42,089 nucleotides of DNA from Rhodocyclaceae bacterium (GTDB lineage: Bacteria > Pseudomonadota > Gammaproteobacteria > Burkholderiales > Rhodocyclaceae), in NCBI GenBank assembly GCA_020445745.1, contig JAGRGB010000118.1, positions 1 to 42,089 on the forward strand, given 5' to 3'. The notes under the pieces are model-generated. The model saw only the letters and a list, made by a program, of their open reading frames with translations, did not search any database and was not told the origin of the DNA. The position numbers were made by a program, and so were the translations under genes. The number at the start of each line of letters is the position of its first letter. The stretch's first letter is position 1. Positions 8,531 through 19,368 of the stretch are shown in pieces.

Positions 8531-9214
8531 TCAATCGGCGGCGAAGCAATAGAGCAAGCCGTCCCCGCCGGTGCTGCGCAGCGCCTGCTGGCTGCAGCCA
8601 CGGGTCGGGTGCGCCGAATTCCAGGAAGTTGCCCAGGCATCGCCGGTGGGGCCGGCAAGGTCATGATGGCCGATCATTGCGCTGCCGTCGTCGCTGCTCT
8701 TGGTCCAGTTGCCGCAGGTCGTGTCGCCGAACGGCGGGCTCGGCGGAAACGCGGTGCCATCGGGCCGTGATCCGGTCAGAATGTCGTGGCGGTTGGGCTT
8801 CTCGCCGCGGCCGTTGACCGGATTGCCCCTCTCGTCGAGCAGATGGTCCTTGCCGAGCATCGCCCCGCCCGAATGGAGCGCCGCGACGTCTCTCGCGACC
8901 ACTTCCCCCTTGGCGTTGACCCACGGGCCCTTGCCGATGCGATCGCGCGCATGGACCACCTCGGTATCGGTCAGGGTCTTGCCCTGGGTGCTGAGATAGG
9001 CGCGCCAGGTCCGGCCACCGGCTCCGGCCGCTTCCGCCAGCGACTGGCAATGGGCGTCTGCCCCGGCCAGACCGCCGAGATCCCCGCCGTTGCCGGGCCC
9101 GGCGCTAGTTACGAAGAAGGACATCCCCCCGCCACTTGCCGAAAGCGACATCGCCATCAATCCGGCCAGCACGACCGCCGGGCCCGCCCTTCGAACCACC
9201 TTTTGACCGTCCAT
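8531..9214 (-). CDS. Secreted lectin-like (C-type-lectin-fold) protein
   Basis: 227 residues, exported. The second of two adjacent ATGs (9214) is preferred because AGGAGG lies 5 bases upstream; an upstream in-frame GTG at 9292 has no ribosome-binding site. The N-terminus is a signal peptide (hydrophobic about 11-27). The mature part starts FFVTSAGPGNGGDLGGLAGA and has four cysteines (56, 167, 207, 223) able to form two disulphides, plus Trp and Gly spacing like small bacterial proteins annotated as lectin or DUF1554. By that resemblance a carbohydrate-binding C-type-lectin/endostatin-like fold is inferred; I see no catalytic motif. It is transcribed alone, convergent to the electron-transfer operon, and a functional link is not shown. 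Confidence 0.8.
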   Translation of the reverse strand: MDGQKVVRRAGPAVVLAGLMAMSLSASGGGMSFFVTSAGPGNGGDLGGLAGADAHCQSLAEAAGAGGRTWRAYLSTQGKTLTDTEVVHARDRIGKGPWVNAKGEVVARDVAALHSGGAMLGKDHLLDERGNPVNGRGEKPNRHDILTGSRPDGTAFPPSPPFGDTTCGNWTKSSDDGSAMIGHHDLAGPTGDAWATSWNSAHPTRGCSQQALRSTGGDGLLYCFAAD

Positions 9215-9746
9215 CATGACCTCCTCTCGCTGGGGACAGCCATTGGATGACGTCGGCGTGATTCGGTTCGGCGGCAGATCGACGTTTTTCACACGCGGGC
9301 GGGGAGCCCGGCCTTGTTCGGCGTTCCGTTCGCATGGAACGCCGATGCACCGCCTCGCGACTCCGCGACGATACCGTTGCGATCCTTCAATGCCGACGGC
9401 CCGCCACTGGGTGGTGTCGGCCCGGTGCTGGTGGCAGTGGGACCTGACCGGGAGGCGTCCGCCACCGCGACGCGGCCGTCGCGACCGCCATCCATCGGGC
9501 GATGCTTGCCCTCCGAGCGGTAGCTGGCCGTAGTCGGCCGGCTATGCGTGCATCGACTGGATGCGGATCTCAGCCCCGGAGCGATGGAGTCCGCCTGCAC
9601 GCGGGCCACCAAGCGATCCGCTTCAGGCTGCGGCGCAGGCGATCGCCCACGGTCTTTCGCTTGATCACCCAGCGCCCATGACACGACCTGCCCCAGTAGT
9701 GGGTGCAGCCGAGCAGATCGAAGCTGTCACTGTCACCATCGTCCGA
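9215..9746. other. Non-coding stretch upstream of the lectin-like gene
   Basis: About 530 bases with only short overlapping frames that match no family I know. The promoter of the leftward lectin-like gene must lie near 9215-9300, but I cannot pick its hexamers. The rest may be eroded sequence next to the MITE-like element. Confidence 0.5.
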
Positions 9747-9756
9747 CCCGGGTGGC

Positions 9757-9931
9757 CAGGGCCACCGCAGCTACTCACATTGCATGACCGGCCGGTCAGT
9801 CTCCAGCCCAACGGGGCAAGATTCTTCACATATTTTGTGCAATTTCCTGTTCTTTTCGCGGGCTAGACGGCCTCCGTGGCCAACCCCAACGCTGATTTCC
9901 CCATCCGGAATGGGTAGCTGCGGTAGCCCTG
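9757..9931. mobile_element. MITE-like element, 175 bp, with 18-bp inverted ends and 10-bp target duplication
   Basis: The left end CAGGGCCACCGCAGCTAC (9757-9774) and the right end GTAGCTGCGGTAGCCCTG (9914-9931) are inverted repeats matching at 17 of 18 bases. Each is abutted on its outer side by the same 10-mer CCCGGGTGGC in direct orientation (9747-9756 and 9932-9941). This is the expected anatomy of a transposed element with a target-site duplication. The 139-bp interior is AT-richer than its surroundings in places (around 9820-9855) and encodes no transposase, so mobility would depend on an enzyme elsewhere. The parent family is not identified. A caution is that the 10-mer contains CCCGGG and pairs partly with the inverted end. 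Confidence 0.7.
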
Positions 9932-9941
9932 CCCGGGTGGC

Positions 9942-10319
9942 GACCTGGATGCGACCAGCCGTGTCTTGGTCGGGCGACCAACCTTTGCCGGACGGGGCTG
10001 TATCCCGCTGGACTTCATACGTACTTTCCGGCCGGCAAGTTGCGCCGACCTTTCCAAGCAACCAGGCTTTCCTGCCGCACCCAGGCTTGACCACACTTGT
10101 GCGACCTCTGGCGGTTCAAACGATGTCAATAATCGCCGAAGATCTACATAGCATTTCCGTACGCCCACTTGAGATACATCAAATAGGCTTCGAATTCTCC
10201 GACTGACTCATCGCCAGCTCACCTATCGTCTGATAGATTTGCCTCCTTTTCGCCCACCAGGCATAGCGTCACAGCATATTTTTCGATTCATCCTACAATC
10301 TGCCAGCGGAGATTTCCAA
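9942..10319. other. Non-coding, AT-richer leader of the repeat-protein gene
   Basis: About 380 bases without a convincing gene. GC falls toward the right end. A TTG-started extension of the downstream frame (from 10239) lacks a ribosome-binding site and would bury the signal peptide, so it is treated as untranslated. The promoter of the downstream gene probably lies here but is not resolved. Confidence 0.5.
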
Positions 10320-11480
10320 GTGCCATTTCCCACTTTCCAGAAACTTTTCTTGAGCGCAAGCCTTATGGTTCTGCCGCAACTGGCTCATGCGGAAGTACTC
10401 GAAATTCCTGGTAGCGACGATGTCAATATCTTGATCGACGTCAACGACAGGGGTGACGTACTGTGGCTGAAATCAGCAGCTGCGCCGAACACGCTTATGA
10501 AAACGTCCCCCGACGGACAGGGCGGTTACGTACACGTTGCCGTGAACGACATGGTTTCCGCTACCGGTTCGGCAGTTGCCTCCCTGTCATCTAACGGCGA
10601 TATCACCTGGAGCGGCTACGCATCGGGACAACCCCACATCTTCTTCTATGACGACTCGACAGGTACGGCATCTCAGCTCACGCCACCTGGAACGGTTCGG
10701 CCGTGGGGACCTGTCATCAGTGGAAATGGTGACGCCGCTTGGACGACGCAACCAAGCTTGTATTCGAACATGCATGTCGAGTATTACACTAAGAGCGATG
10801 GCTTGATCACGCGCCTTACGGCGAGTGCAAGCGCAGTCACTCAGCCCGCGATGAACCACGGCGGCGATGCATTCTGGTTCGAGAAGTCCGGCAGTGGCGA
10901 TTTCGATCTGCGCAAGTATGATGCCGAAGCGCAGACCACTTCGACGCTACTTGTGCGCCCGATCGGGACGACACTCAGAAGGGTTCACGCGAGCGAATCC
11001 GGTGACGTGGCGTGGATTGAAGTGGTTGCCGGTGAAGGCATCCCCGACCTGTTCTTGTATGACGCTCGAGATGGAAGCGTGGAACGGATCACGAATTCGA
11101 CACACGAGGAAAACAACGTTCAATTCAATCGTGCCGGAGACCTCGTGTGGAACGCCGTGGGAGACATTTGGTTCCTCGATCGGAGAACGCAGCAACCCAA
11201 GTTGATCGACAGCGCACAGGCTGCAAACTCGGGAAATTTTGCGCTGAGCGACATGGGAGAAACGGCTTGGAGCGACCAAGTGGGGCTCGGATCTGAGGTC
11301 CGTCTGTTCAGTAACGCGACTAATTCCTACCACGACGTAGTTGGCGTCGAACCGTATCAGATCGAGAATCATCCGAAGATGAACGCCGCAGGCGATCTCT
11401 ACTTCAGGGTCGAATGGATTACGGGTGGCGTAACGCAAAGCCGAATCGTCCGCGCAACGCGACAATTTGAGTGTAATTGA
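10320..11480 (+). CDS. Exported protein with eight ~45-residue GD-W repeats (beta-propeller-like)
   Basis: 386 residues from a GTG start at 10320, chosen because GGAG lies 8 bases upstream and the product then begins with a clean signal peptide ending LAHA (about residue 23). The mature protein is built from eight modules, each with a core (S/N)xxG(D/E)xxW/F, for example NDRGDVLWL, SGNGDAAW and NRAGDLVW. The core Gly falls at residues 45, 93, 137, 182, 228, 273, 313 and 358, a period near 45. Such blades resemble TolB/PD40-type propellers, so a seven- or eight-bladed periplasmic or secreted propeller is inferred. There are no catalytic motifs; the only cysteine in the mature chain is the penultimate residue. 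Base composition is clearly lower in GC than the flanks, and the gene lies between two repeat elements, both hinting at acquisition. Confidence 0.8.
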   Translation: MPFPTFQKLFLSASLMVLPQLAHAEVLEIPGSDDVNILIDVNDRGDVLWLKSAAAPNTLMKTSPDGQGGYVHVAVNDMVSATGSAVASLSSNGDITWSGYASGQPHIFFYDDSTGTASQLTPPGTVRPWGPVISGNGDAAWTTQPSLYSNMHVEYYTKSDGLITRLTASASAVTQPAMNHGGDAFWFEKSGSGDFDLRKYDAEAQTTSTLLVRPIGTTLRRVHASESGDVAWIEVVAGEGIPDLFLYDARDGSVERITNSTHEENNVQFNRAGDLVWNAVGDIWFLDRRTQQPKLIDSAQAANSGNFALSDMGETAWSDQVGLGSEVRLFSNATNSYHDVVGVEPYQIENHPKMNAAGDLYFRVEWITGGVTQSRIVRATRQFECN

Positions 11481-11608
11481 CGCCAAGCCTGTTTGCCTTC
11501 CGGACGCCTGCCCTCTCCGTCCGATCGAGCCAGCGTGACCGCGAGGCAGCCGGCACGCCTATCGACATGGGGTGCGGGATGTCTCGCGGCAACATTTCGG
11601 AAGCAATT

Positions 11609-11694
11609 GGGTCACCCATCGGCCTCCCCGCTGCAATAGGGCGAGCAGAGCTCTGCGGCTCCCCCTATTGACGGAGACAGCTAATGGGTGACCC
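11609..11694. repeat. Two-block inverted repeat (86 bp), possible small mobile palindrome or paired operator
   Basis: The outer arms GGGTCACCCAT (11609-11619) and ATGGGTGACCC (11684-11694) are perfect 11-bp inverted repeats. Inside them CAATAGGG pairs with CCCTATTG, enclosing a further GAGC/GCTC pairing. Each outer arm is itself an odd palindrome (GGGT-N-ACCC). The element is about 130 bases after the repeat-protein stop and 95 bases before the small membrane protein. No target duplication was seen. It could be a REP/MITE-like unit, a terminator-like cruciform or two operator sites. Confidence 0.6.
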
Positions 11695-11788
11695 CACCGC
11701 CGCAGAAAACGGTTTCGGCGAAGACGCCGTTTCGGGTACGCTTTCTCGACCGCAGGGATCACCTCTCTGCCCATCGAAGGGAGCCGCG

Positions 11789-11986
11789 ATGAACGAATTT
11801 CTTGCCGTAGCGGGCCGGGCCGTAGGGGTGGTCGGGTTGTTGGTCAGTCTACTGGCCTGCGTGGTCCGCCTCTCCGGCTACTACACGCTCGGCAACGTCC
11901 AGGCGATAACGATGTTGCAGCTGGGCGTCGCGGCGATCGTCGCCGGCAGCTTCCTGCTGCTGTGGTCGATCTCGCTGCGGCGCTGA
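11789..11986 (+). CDS. Small two-helix membrane protein, unknown function
   Basis: 65 residues. AAGGGAG lies 5 bases before the ATG at 11789, and an in-frame upstream ATG at 11684 falls inside the inverted repeat and has no ribosome-binding site. Two hydrophobic segments (about 8-27 and 40-60) separated by a short RLSGYYTLGN loop suggest a double-spanning inner-membrane protein ending in RR. It is convergent with the ketopantoate reductase-like gene, with 11 bases between stops. I do not recognise a family. Confidence 0.7.
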   Translation: MNEFLAVAGRAVGVVGLLVSLLACVVRLSGYYTLGNVQAITMLQLGVAAIVAGSFLLLWSISLRR

Positions 11987-11997
11987 GGCCCGGGCGG

Positions 11998-12918
11998 TCA
12001 GCCAGCGCGCTCGCGGTCGCGCAACTGCATCTGCGTCAGCGCCGCTTTCAACAGAGGCACGTCGATGCCGGCGGATTCTGCACGGCACGCCAGATCGCCG
12101 AGCACGTGCTCGTGCTCGGTGCGGTGGCCGGCCTGCAGGTCGCGAAGCATCGAAGCGGCAAACGCCGAGCCGGGCTCGGTCAGCATCGTCAGCGCCTTGT
12201 TCTGGCCGGCCTCGGCGACCGCCTTGCCGTGGGCAGCGGCCACCGCCAGGCACTCGCCATAGAGCCGGCGGGTCAGCGGCTCGCCGTGGGGCGTCGCGAC
12301 GATCGCGCCGACCGAGGCCCGCATCAGCGTGGTGATGCCGGCCAAGGTCGCCAGGAAGGTCCATTTTTCCCACAGCGTCGCCTCGATGTCGTCCGCCAGC
12401 CGGCAATCGAAGCGGGCCTGGGCGCACAGTTCGACGAAGCGGCGGGCGAGCAGCCGTGTCGGCTCGTCGCGGCCGCCGACCGTGAGGCTGTGGATGCGAT
12501 TGAGCTGGCGCACGACGCCGTCGTCACCCAGGACTCCGGCAATGTGGGCGACGCCGCCGAGCACGCGACCGGCCCCGAAGCGGGCGTCGAGGCGGTCCAT
12601 GTGGGCGAGGCCGTTCAGCAGGGGCAGCACGCGTCCCGACTGTCCGACCGCCGGCGCGATGGTTTCGATCGCGTCGTCCAGATCGTAGGCCTTCGCGGCA
12701 AACACCGTCAGGTCGTATTCCGGCCGCACCTCGTCACGCACGACGCAGCGCGGAGCGACGTGGAAATCGCCGTAGGGGCTCTCCACCTGTAGGCCTTCGG
12801 CATCGATGCGCGCCTTGCGTGCCGGCCGCAGCAGAAACGTGACGTCGGCACCGGCCTCGATCAGTCGCGCGCCGAAATAGCCGCCAACCGCGCCGGCACC
12901 GAGGAACAGGAGCTTCAT
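11998..12918 (-). CDS. 2-dehydropantoate 2-reductase (ketopantoate reductase family)
   Basis: 306 residues. The N-terminal Rossmann motif GAGAVGGYFG (7-16) binds NADPH. Conserved residues of the family are present: Lys76 in AAKAYD, Asn102 in LLNGL and the catalytic Lys185 in WEKWTFLA. The reaction in the PanE/ApbA family is reduction of ketopantoate to pantoate on the way to coenzyme A. Many members in multi-copy genomes act on other 2-oxoacids, and its position as the last gene behind two glutathione transferases makes a catabolic or detoxifying role equally possible. The start is preceded by AAAGGA, and 12 bases separate it from the upstream GST stop. Confidence 0.85.
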   Translation of the reverse strand: MKLLFLGAGAVGGYFGARLIEAGADVTFLLRPARKARIDAEGLQVESPYGDFHVAPRCVVRDEVRPEYDLTVFAAKAYDLDDAIETIAPAVGQSGRVLPLLNGLAHMDRLDARFGAGRVLGGVAHIAGVLGDDGVVRQLNRIHSLTVGGRDEPTRLLARRFVELCAQARFDCRLADDIEATLWEKWTFLATLAGITTLMRASVGAIVATPHGEPLTRRLYGECLAVAAAHGKAVAEAGQNKALTMLTEPGSAFAASMLRDLQAGHRTEHEHVLGDLACRAESAGIDVPLLKAALTQMQLRDRERAG

Positions 12919-12930
12919 CTCGTCGTCCTT

Positions 12931-13554
12931 TCAGCTGACTGCGGCGCTCGGGCGCCCTGCGATGCGGTCGCGCCAGGCCTGCAGGTTCGGCATGTCCTCC
13001 TTCGCCGGCGAAAACTTCATCAACCCACGGGCAAACTCGACGCAGCAGAACGCGGTGATGTCGGCGATCGTGAAGCGGTCACCGGCAACGAATTCGTGAC
13101 GGCCGAGCTCGCCATCGAGCCAGCGGGCGACATCCCGCACCTTGCGTCCCTGGGAATTGCCGAAGTCCTTGAACTGCGGTTGCTCCAGCGGCGCCAGGCC
13201 GGGGTGGGAGTGCCGCACCCAGTTGGTGACGCCGAGGAACAGATACCACTCGACGCGGCGGTCGGCCATCTCGACAAAGGCACGCTCTTCGCTGCCCTCC
13301 CCCATCAGGTTCGGCAGCGGCTGGACCCCTTCCAGGTAGGTGCAGATCGCCCGCGTCTCGCTGAGGAAGCGTCCGTCGTCCAGTTCGAGGACCGGCAGGC
13401 GCGCCATCGGATTCTTGTCGACGAACTCCGGCCGCTTGTGTTCGTCGGCGCCGATCGACACCCGGGCCTGCTCGATACCGGCGATGCCCTTCTCGGCGAT
13501 GAACATCTGAACGCGCCGGGGATTCGGTGCGCGCTCGGAAACGTAGAGCTTCAT
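12931..13554 (-). CDS. Glutathione S-transferase family protein
   Basis: 207 residues with the two-domain GST plan. The thioredoxin-like N-terminal domain (about 1-80) starts [18 protein letters not shown], and the glutathione-binding motif [19 protein letters not shown] has the invariant cis-Pro and the Ser-rich gamma-Glu-binding turn. A helical C-terminal domain ends in the [11 protein letters not shown]-capping box. It presumably conjugates or isomerises electrophilic substrates in the cytosol. It lies 11 bases after a second, different GST and 12 bases before the reductase, forming a three-gene leftward operon. The substrate cannot be read from sequence. Confidence 0.9.
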   Translation of the reverse strand: MKLYVSERAPNPRRVQMFIAEKGIAGIEQARVSIGADEHKRPEFVDKNPMARLPVLELDDGRFLSETRAICTYLEGVQPLPNLMGEGSEERAFVEMADRRVEWYLFLGVTNWVRHSHPGLAPLEQPQFKDFGNSQGRKVRDVARWLDGELGRHEFVAGDRFTIADITAFCCVEFARGLMKFSPAKEDMPNLQAWRDRIAGRPSAAVS

Positions 13555-13565
13555 TCACTTCCTCC

Positions 13566-14276
13566 TCATACCCCTTCCGCGCGGGACTGACCGGTCTCGA
13601 CCATCCGGCGCGCCTCCTCGGCAAAGCGTCGGGCGCCTTCGTCGTTGTCGCGTCGCTCGCCGATCGACGATGGCGGACGCTCGATACCCCGCTGTACCGC
13701 GGGCCGAGCCCGGACAGTGTCGATCCAGCGCTTCAGGTTCGGCATGTCGTCGACCTCGACACCCGACCAGCGGTAGGTGCGCACCCATGCCCAGTTGGCA
13801 ATATCGGCGATCGAGTAGTCGCCGGCAAGATACTCGTGGCCGGCAAGATGCCCGTCAAGTACCCGGAACAGGCGCCGCGTCTCGCCCTGGTAGCGGTCGA
13901 TCGCGGCCGGGATGCGCTCCGCGAGATAGCGGTGGAAGACGTTGGCCTGGCCCATCATCGGACCGACCCCGCCCATCTGGAACATCAGCCACTGCAGCAC
14001 CCGAGAACGCCCCTTGGCGCTCGACGGCAGCAGGCGGCCGGTCTTCTCGGCGAGGTAGATCAGGATCGCACCGGACTCGAACACCGTGAAATCGCCCTCC
14101 GCCCGGTCGACGATCGCCGGAATCCGGCCGTTGGGATTGATCGCCAGGAACCACGGCTGCTTCTGCTCCCGAGCGCCGAGATCGAGCACCCTCATGCGGT
14201 ACGGCAACGCCAGTTCCTCGAGGGCGATCGAGACCTTGTGACCATTCGGTGTCGCGGCGGTAAACAGGTCGATCAT
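13566..14276 (-). CDS. Glutathione S-transferase, YghU/YfcG (Nu-class)-like
   Basis: 236 residues; the ATG at 14276 is preceded by GGAGG 7 bases upstream, whereas the longer frame to 14375 has no ribosome-binding site. The N-terminal [17 protein letters not shown] and [11 protein letters not shown], the [13 protein letters not shown] box and the C-terminal [11 protein letters not shown] are characteristic of the YghU/YfcG group, which shows disulphide-bond reductase and peroxidase activity in E. coli. It has the family's charged C-terminal tail. It is the first gene of the leftward GST-GST-reductase operon and is divergent from the amino-acid dehydrogenase, with a 168-base shared control region (14277-14444) in which I could not pick a firm promoter. 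Confidence 0.9.
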   Translation of the reverse strand: MIDLFTAATPNGHKVSIALEELALPYRMRVLDLGAREQKQPWFLAINPNGRIPAIVDRAEGDFTVFESGAILIYLAEKTGRLLPSSAKGRSRVLQWLMFQMGGVGPMMGQANVFHRYLAERIPAAIDRYQGETRRLFRVLDGHLAGHEYLAGDYSIADIANWAWVRTYRWSGVEVDDMPNLKRWIDTVRARPAVQRGIERPPSSIGERRDNDEGARRFAEEARRMVETGQSRAEGV

Positions 14277-14444
14277 CGTGGATCCTCCGCCAGAGTAATC
14301 GATTCCAGGTTGCCAGCATGCCCGGTTCCGGCCATCGATGCACTCGCCGCCTGTGCCCGTCGGCCGCCATCGCACTTGTCATGCGTCTCGCCGTTGTCCA
14401 AGCTGAATGGAGGCCGCGCAGCGGGCCAGCACACGGAGCCAGCG

Positions 14445-15488
<1,044 letters not shown>

Positions 15489-15665
15489 CCCGCCTGCCGA
15501 AGCCGGCGACGCGCGATCGATGGCAAACGCGCCGGGTGGGCACCGCCATCGACCACAGGGCGTGACCAAGCTCCGCGGCGCGTCCATCGGACTGGCGGCA
15601 ATCGACAGCCTTCGCGGTATGCTTCGGCCCTTACCTCGCGAGAACAGCTCGAACTGGAGACCGTG

Positions 15666-16790
15666 ATGCCCGGACTGCTTCCCGACGTCGACCCCGACGG
15701 CCTGCTCGAATATTCGGTGGTCTATACCGACCGTGCGCTCAACCACATGTCGCAGAGCTTCCAGGGCGTCATGCGCGACATCTCGCGCGTGCTGAAGAAG
15801 GTCTACCAGGCCGAGGCGGCGATCGTGGTCCCGGGCTCGGGCACCTTCGGCATGGAGGCGGTCGCCCGCCAGTTCGCCACCGGGCGCCGCTGCCTGGTGA
15901 TCCGCAACGGGTGGTTCAGCTACCGCTGGTCGCAGATCTTCGAGATGGGTGACATTCCGTCGGAGCAAAGGGTGCTGAAGGCACGCCGGATCTCGGACGA
16001 GCACCACGCGCCGTTCATCCCGGCGCCGATCGACGAGGTGGTGTCGGAGATTCGAGACTTCGAGCCCGAACTGGTCTTCGCGCCCCATGTCGAAACCGCC
16101 GCGGGGATGATCCTGCCCGACGATTACCTGCAGGCCGTGGCCGATGCGGTGCATGCGGTCGGCGGGCTGTTGGTGCTCGACTGCATCGCGTCGGGTGCAA
16201 TCTGGGTCGACATGAAGGCGATCGGCGTCGACATCCTGGTCAGTGCGCCGCAAAAGGGCTGGAGCGGGTCCCCCTGCGCGGGTCTGGTGATGCTCGGCGA
16301 GACCGCCCTGGCGCGCATCGATGGCACCACCAGCACGAGCTTCGCGTGCGATCTCAAGAAATGGCTGCAGATCATGCAGGCCTACGAGAACGGTGGCCAC
16401 GCCTACCATGCGACGATGCCGACCGACGCCCTGCGCCGCACGCGCGACGTCATGCTCGAGACCGAGGCCTACGGCTTCGACAAGGTCCGTGACGAGCAGC
16501 AGGAACTGGGCCGGCGGGTGCGCGAGTTGCTCGAGCGGGCCGGCTTCACCAGCGTCGCCGCGAAGGGCTTCCAGGCGCCCGGCGTGGTCGTCAGCTACAC
16601 CGAGGACGCGGACCTGCACAACGGCCGCAAGTTCGTTGCCCAGGGGCTGCAGACGGCTGCCGGCGTGCCGCTCCAGTGCGACGAACCGGCGGACTTCCGG
16701 ACCTTCCGGATCGGCCTGTTCGGACTCGACAAGCTGCACGACGTCGATGCTGCGGCGGCCCGCCTGGAACGAGCGATCGGCGCGCTTTGA
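15666..16790 (+). CDS. Class V PLP aminotransferase (alanine-glyoxylate/serine-pyruvate type)
   Basis: 374 residues with ATG at 15666 (GGAG 6 bases upstream; a GTG at 15663 is too close). Fold-type I PLP enzyme: GSGTFGMEAV phosphate-binding loop, VLDCIASGA with the Asp that contacts the pyridine nitrogen, and SAPQKGWSG with the Schiff-base Lys197. It resembles alanine-glyoxylate and serine-glyoxylate aminotransferases, which move amino groups onto glyoxylate or pyruvate. The C-terminal segment lacks features that would fix the substrate. Neighbours are an amino-acid dehydrogenase and a DUF808 membrane protein; a shared nitrogen role is plausible but unproven. Confidence 0.85.
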   Translation: MPGLLPDVDPDGLLEYSVVYTDRALNHMSQSFQGVMRDISRVLKKVYQAEAAIVVPGSGTFGMEAVARQFATGRRCLVIRNGWFSYRWSQIFEMGDIPSEQRVLKARRISDEHHAPFIPAPIDEVVSEIRDFEPELVFAPHVETAAGMILPDDYLQAVADAVHAVGGLLVLDCIASGAIWVDMKAIGVDILVSAPQKGWSGSPCAGLVMLGETALARIDGTTSTSFACDLKKWLQIMQAYENGGHAYHATMPTDALRRTRDVMLETEAYGFDKVRDEQQELGRRVRELLERAGFTSVAAKGFQAPGVVVSYTEDADLHNGRKFVAQGLQTAAGVPLQCDEPADFRTFRIGLFGLDKLHDVDAAAARLERAIGAL

Positions 16791-16879
16791 GCCGGCCGTC
16801 CGGCGACCCCTGCCAGCGTCGGATTGAGCGAACTCCCGGCGCCGGCTAAGATCGGCCAACCCGATAGAATGGGAATCCC

Positions 16880-17794
<915 letters not shown>

Positions 17795-17811
17795 GCGGGA
17801 TCAGGAACGAC

Positions 17812-19368
17812 ATGGCCGACCAGGCAAGCGAGGCGATGGCACCGATGAGTCAGGCCGAACAGGCGCCCGGCAGGCCGATGCTGCGAGTGCTGCTGATCGA
17901 GGACAGCGCCGACGACGCGTTTCTTCTGCTGCGTCGCTTCCGTCTCGCCGGCTACGAGGTCGTCAGCCAGCAGGTCTGCTCCGAGGCCGAGATGCAGCGC
18001 GCGATCTGCACCCAGCCGTGGAACCTGATCCTGTGCGACCACCGCATGCCCGGATTCGATGCGATGGCCGCACTGAACGTGATCAAGGGTCTCGGGCTCG
18101 ACGTGCCCTTCATCATCGTCTCGGGCCAGATCGAGGAAGACAAGGCGATCTCGGCGATGCGCGCAGGGGCCCACGACTACCTCAACAAGAACCATCTCGA
18201 GCGGCTGCTGCCGGCGGTCGAGCGGGAACTGCGCGAGGCCGCGAACCGCCGCAGCCGCCGCGCCGCCGAGGAAACCCTGCGCGAAAACGAAGCGCGGCTG
18301 CGCTCGCTGGCCTCCAATACGCCCGGCCTGGTCTTCCAGATGGTGCGCGCCGAGGGCGGCGGACTGCTGTTTCCGTTCGCCAGCGAGGCCAGCGAGATGC
18401 TGCTCGGCGTGCCGGCCGCGAAGCTCGCCGAAAATCCGGATGGTTTCATCAAGCGGATCCTGACCGAGGACCGCGACAGCTTCATCGCCGCCCTCGGCGA
18501 CGCCGACCATCCCGGTGCGCGGATCAACTGGGAAGGCCGGGTGTGCACACCCCGGGGCGGTATCAAGTGGGTCAACCTGCGGGCCTCGGCGCGGGTCCTG
18601 CCCGGTGGCAACATGGCCTGGGAGGGCGCCATGTGGAACATCACCCACAGCAAGCAGGCCGAAGCCGAGCTGCGCGAATCGCAGCGGCAGCTCGCCGAAC
18701 TGTCGAACCACCTCCAGCACGTCAAGGAGGAGGAACGCGAGCGCATCGCGCGCGATGTGCATGACATCCTCGGCGGCCACCTGGTGGCCATGAAGTTCGA
18801 GATCGCGATGCTTGCCGGCAAGCTCGATGCGCCCCCCGAGGTGCTGGCCAGGCGTGCGGCCTCGCTGGGCAAGCTGGTGGACGAAGGGATCGAGACGGTG
18901 AGCCGGGTGACGCGCGAGCTGCGCCCCGGCATCCTGCGCGATTTCGGCCTCGCCGCGGCGATCGAGGGTCAGGCCGAGGATTTTACGCAGCGCACCGGCA
19001 TCCCGTGCCGTATCCTGTGTGCAGACCACGACATCGAACTGGCCGAGAGCGCGTCGATCGCGCTGTTCCGGATATTCCAGGAGGCGCTGACCAACATCAG
19101 CAAGCATGCCGGCGCCGACCAGGTGGAGGTCCGGCTGACCGAGGAAGGCGACGATGTCATACTGGAAATTGCCGACAACGGCTGCGGCATCGCGCCGAAC
19201 GACCTCAACAAGCCCCGCTCTTTCGGCCTGCGAGGTATCCGCGAGCGGCTCGCCAGCCTCGGCGGCGGCTTCGAGCACGCGGCGAACAAGCCCAGGGGCT
19301 CGCGACTGGTGGCACGGCTGCCGGTGCATGCGGGCATGGACCTGAAAGACGAAGAGGGCACGTCATGA
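17812..19368 (+). CDS. Receiver-PAS-histidine kinase (NarX/DegS-type kinase core)
   Basis: 518-residue cytoplasmic signalling protein with no membrane segment. The N-terminal CheY-like receiver (about 24-140) has acidic pocket ED(30-31), phosphoacceptor Asp76 (CDHRMPG) and Lys126. A PAS-like sensor domain lies at about 160-285. The HisKA_3 dimerisation domain carries the H-box ERERIARDVHDILG with His317. The HATPase domain has the N-box ALTNISKHAG (Asn428) and G-boxes DNGCGIAP and GLRGIRERL. ATG at 17812 follows AGGAACG. The stop overlaps the start of the LuxR-type regulator by 4 bases (ATGA), so the two form a pair. A receiver placed in front of the kinase implies input from another phosphorelay. 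The signal is unknown. Confidence 0.9.
   Translation: MADQASEAMAPMSQAEQAPGRPMLRVLLIEDSADDAFLLLRRFRLAGYEVVSQQVCSEAEMQRAICTQPWNLILCDHRMPGFDAMAALNVIKGLGLDVPFIIVSGQIEEDKAISAMRAGAHDYLNKNHLERLLPAVERELREAANRRSRRAAEETLRENEARLRSLASNTPGLVFQMVRAEGGGLLFPFASEASEMLLGVPAAKLAENPDGFIKRILTEDRDSFIAALGDADHPGARINWEGRVCTPRGGIKWVNLRASARVLPGGNMAWEGAMWNITHSKQAEAELRESQRQLAELSNHLQHVKEEERERIARDVHDILGGHLVAMKFEIAMLAGKLDAPPEVLARRAASLGKLVDEGIETVSRVTRELRPGILRDFGLAAAIEGQAEDFTQRTGIPCRILCADHDIELAESASIALFRIFQEALTNISKHAGADQVEVRLTEEGDDVILEIADNGCGIAPNDLNKPRSFGLRGIRERLASLGGGFEHAANKPRGSRLVARLPVHAGMDLKDEEGTS

Noticed and set aside
9703-10206. 167-codon plus-strand frame across the MITE-like element
   Set aside because: Crosses the element and its target duplication, has Pro/Ser-rich random-looking product and no start signal.
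13527-14444. N-terminal extension of the amino-acid dehydrogenase by about 300 codons
   Set aside because: It would run antisense through the second GST gene; the standard family start with Lys68/Lys80 numbering and a ribosome-binding site is at 14445.
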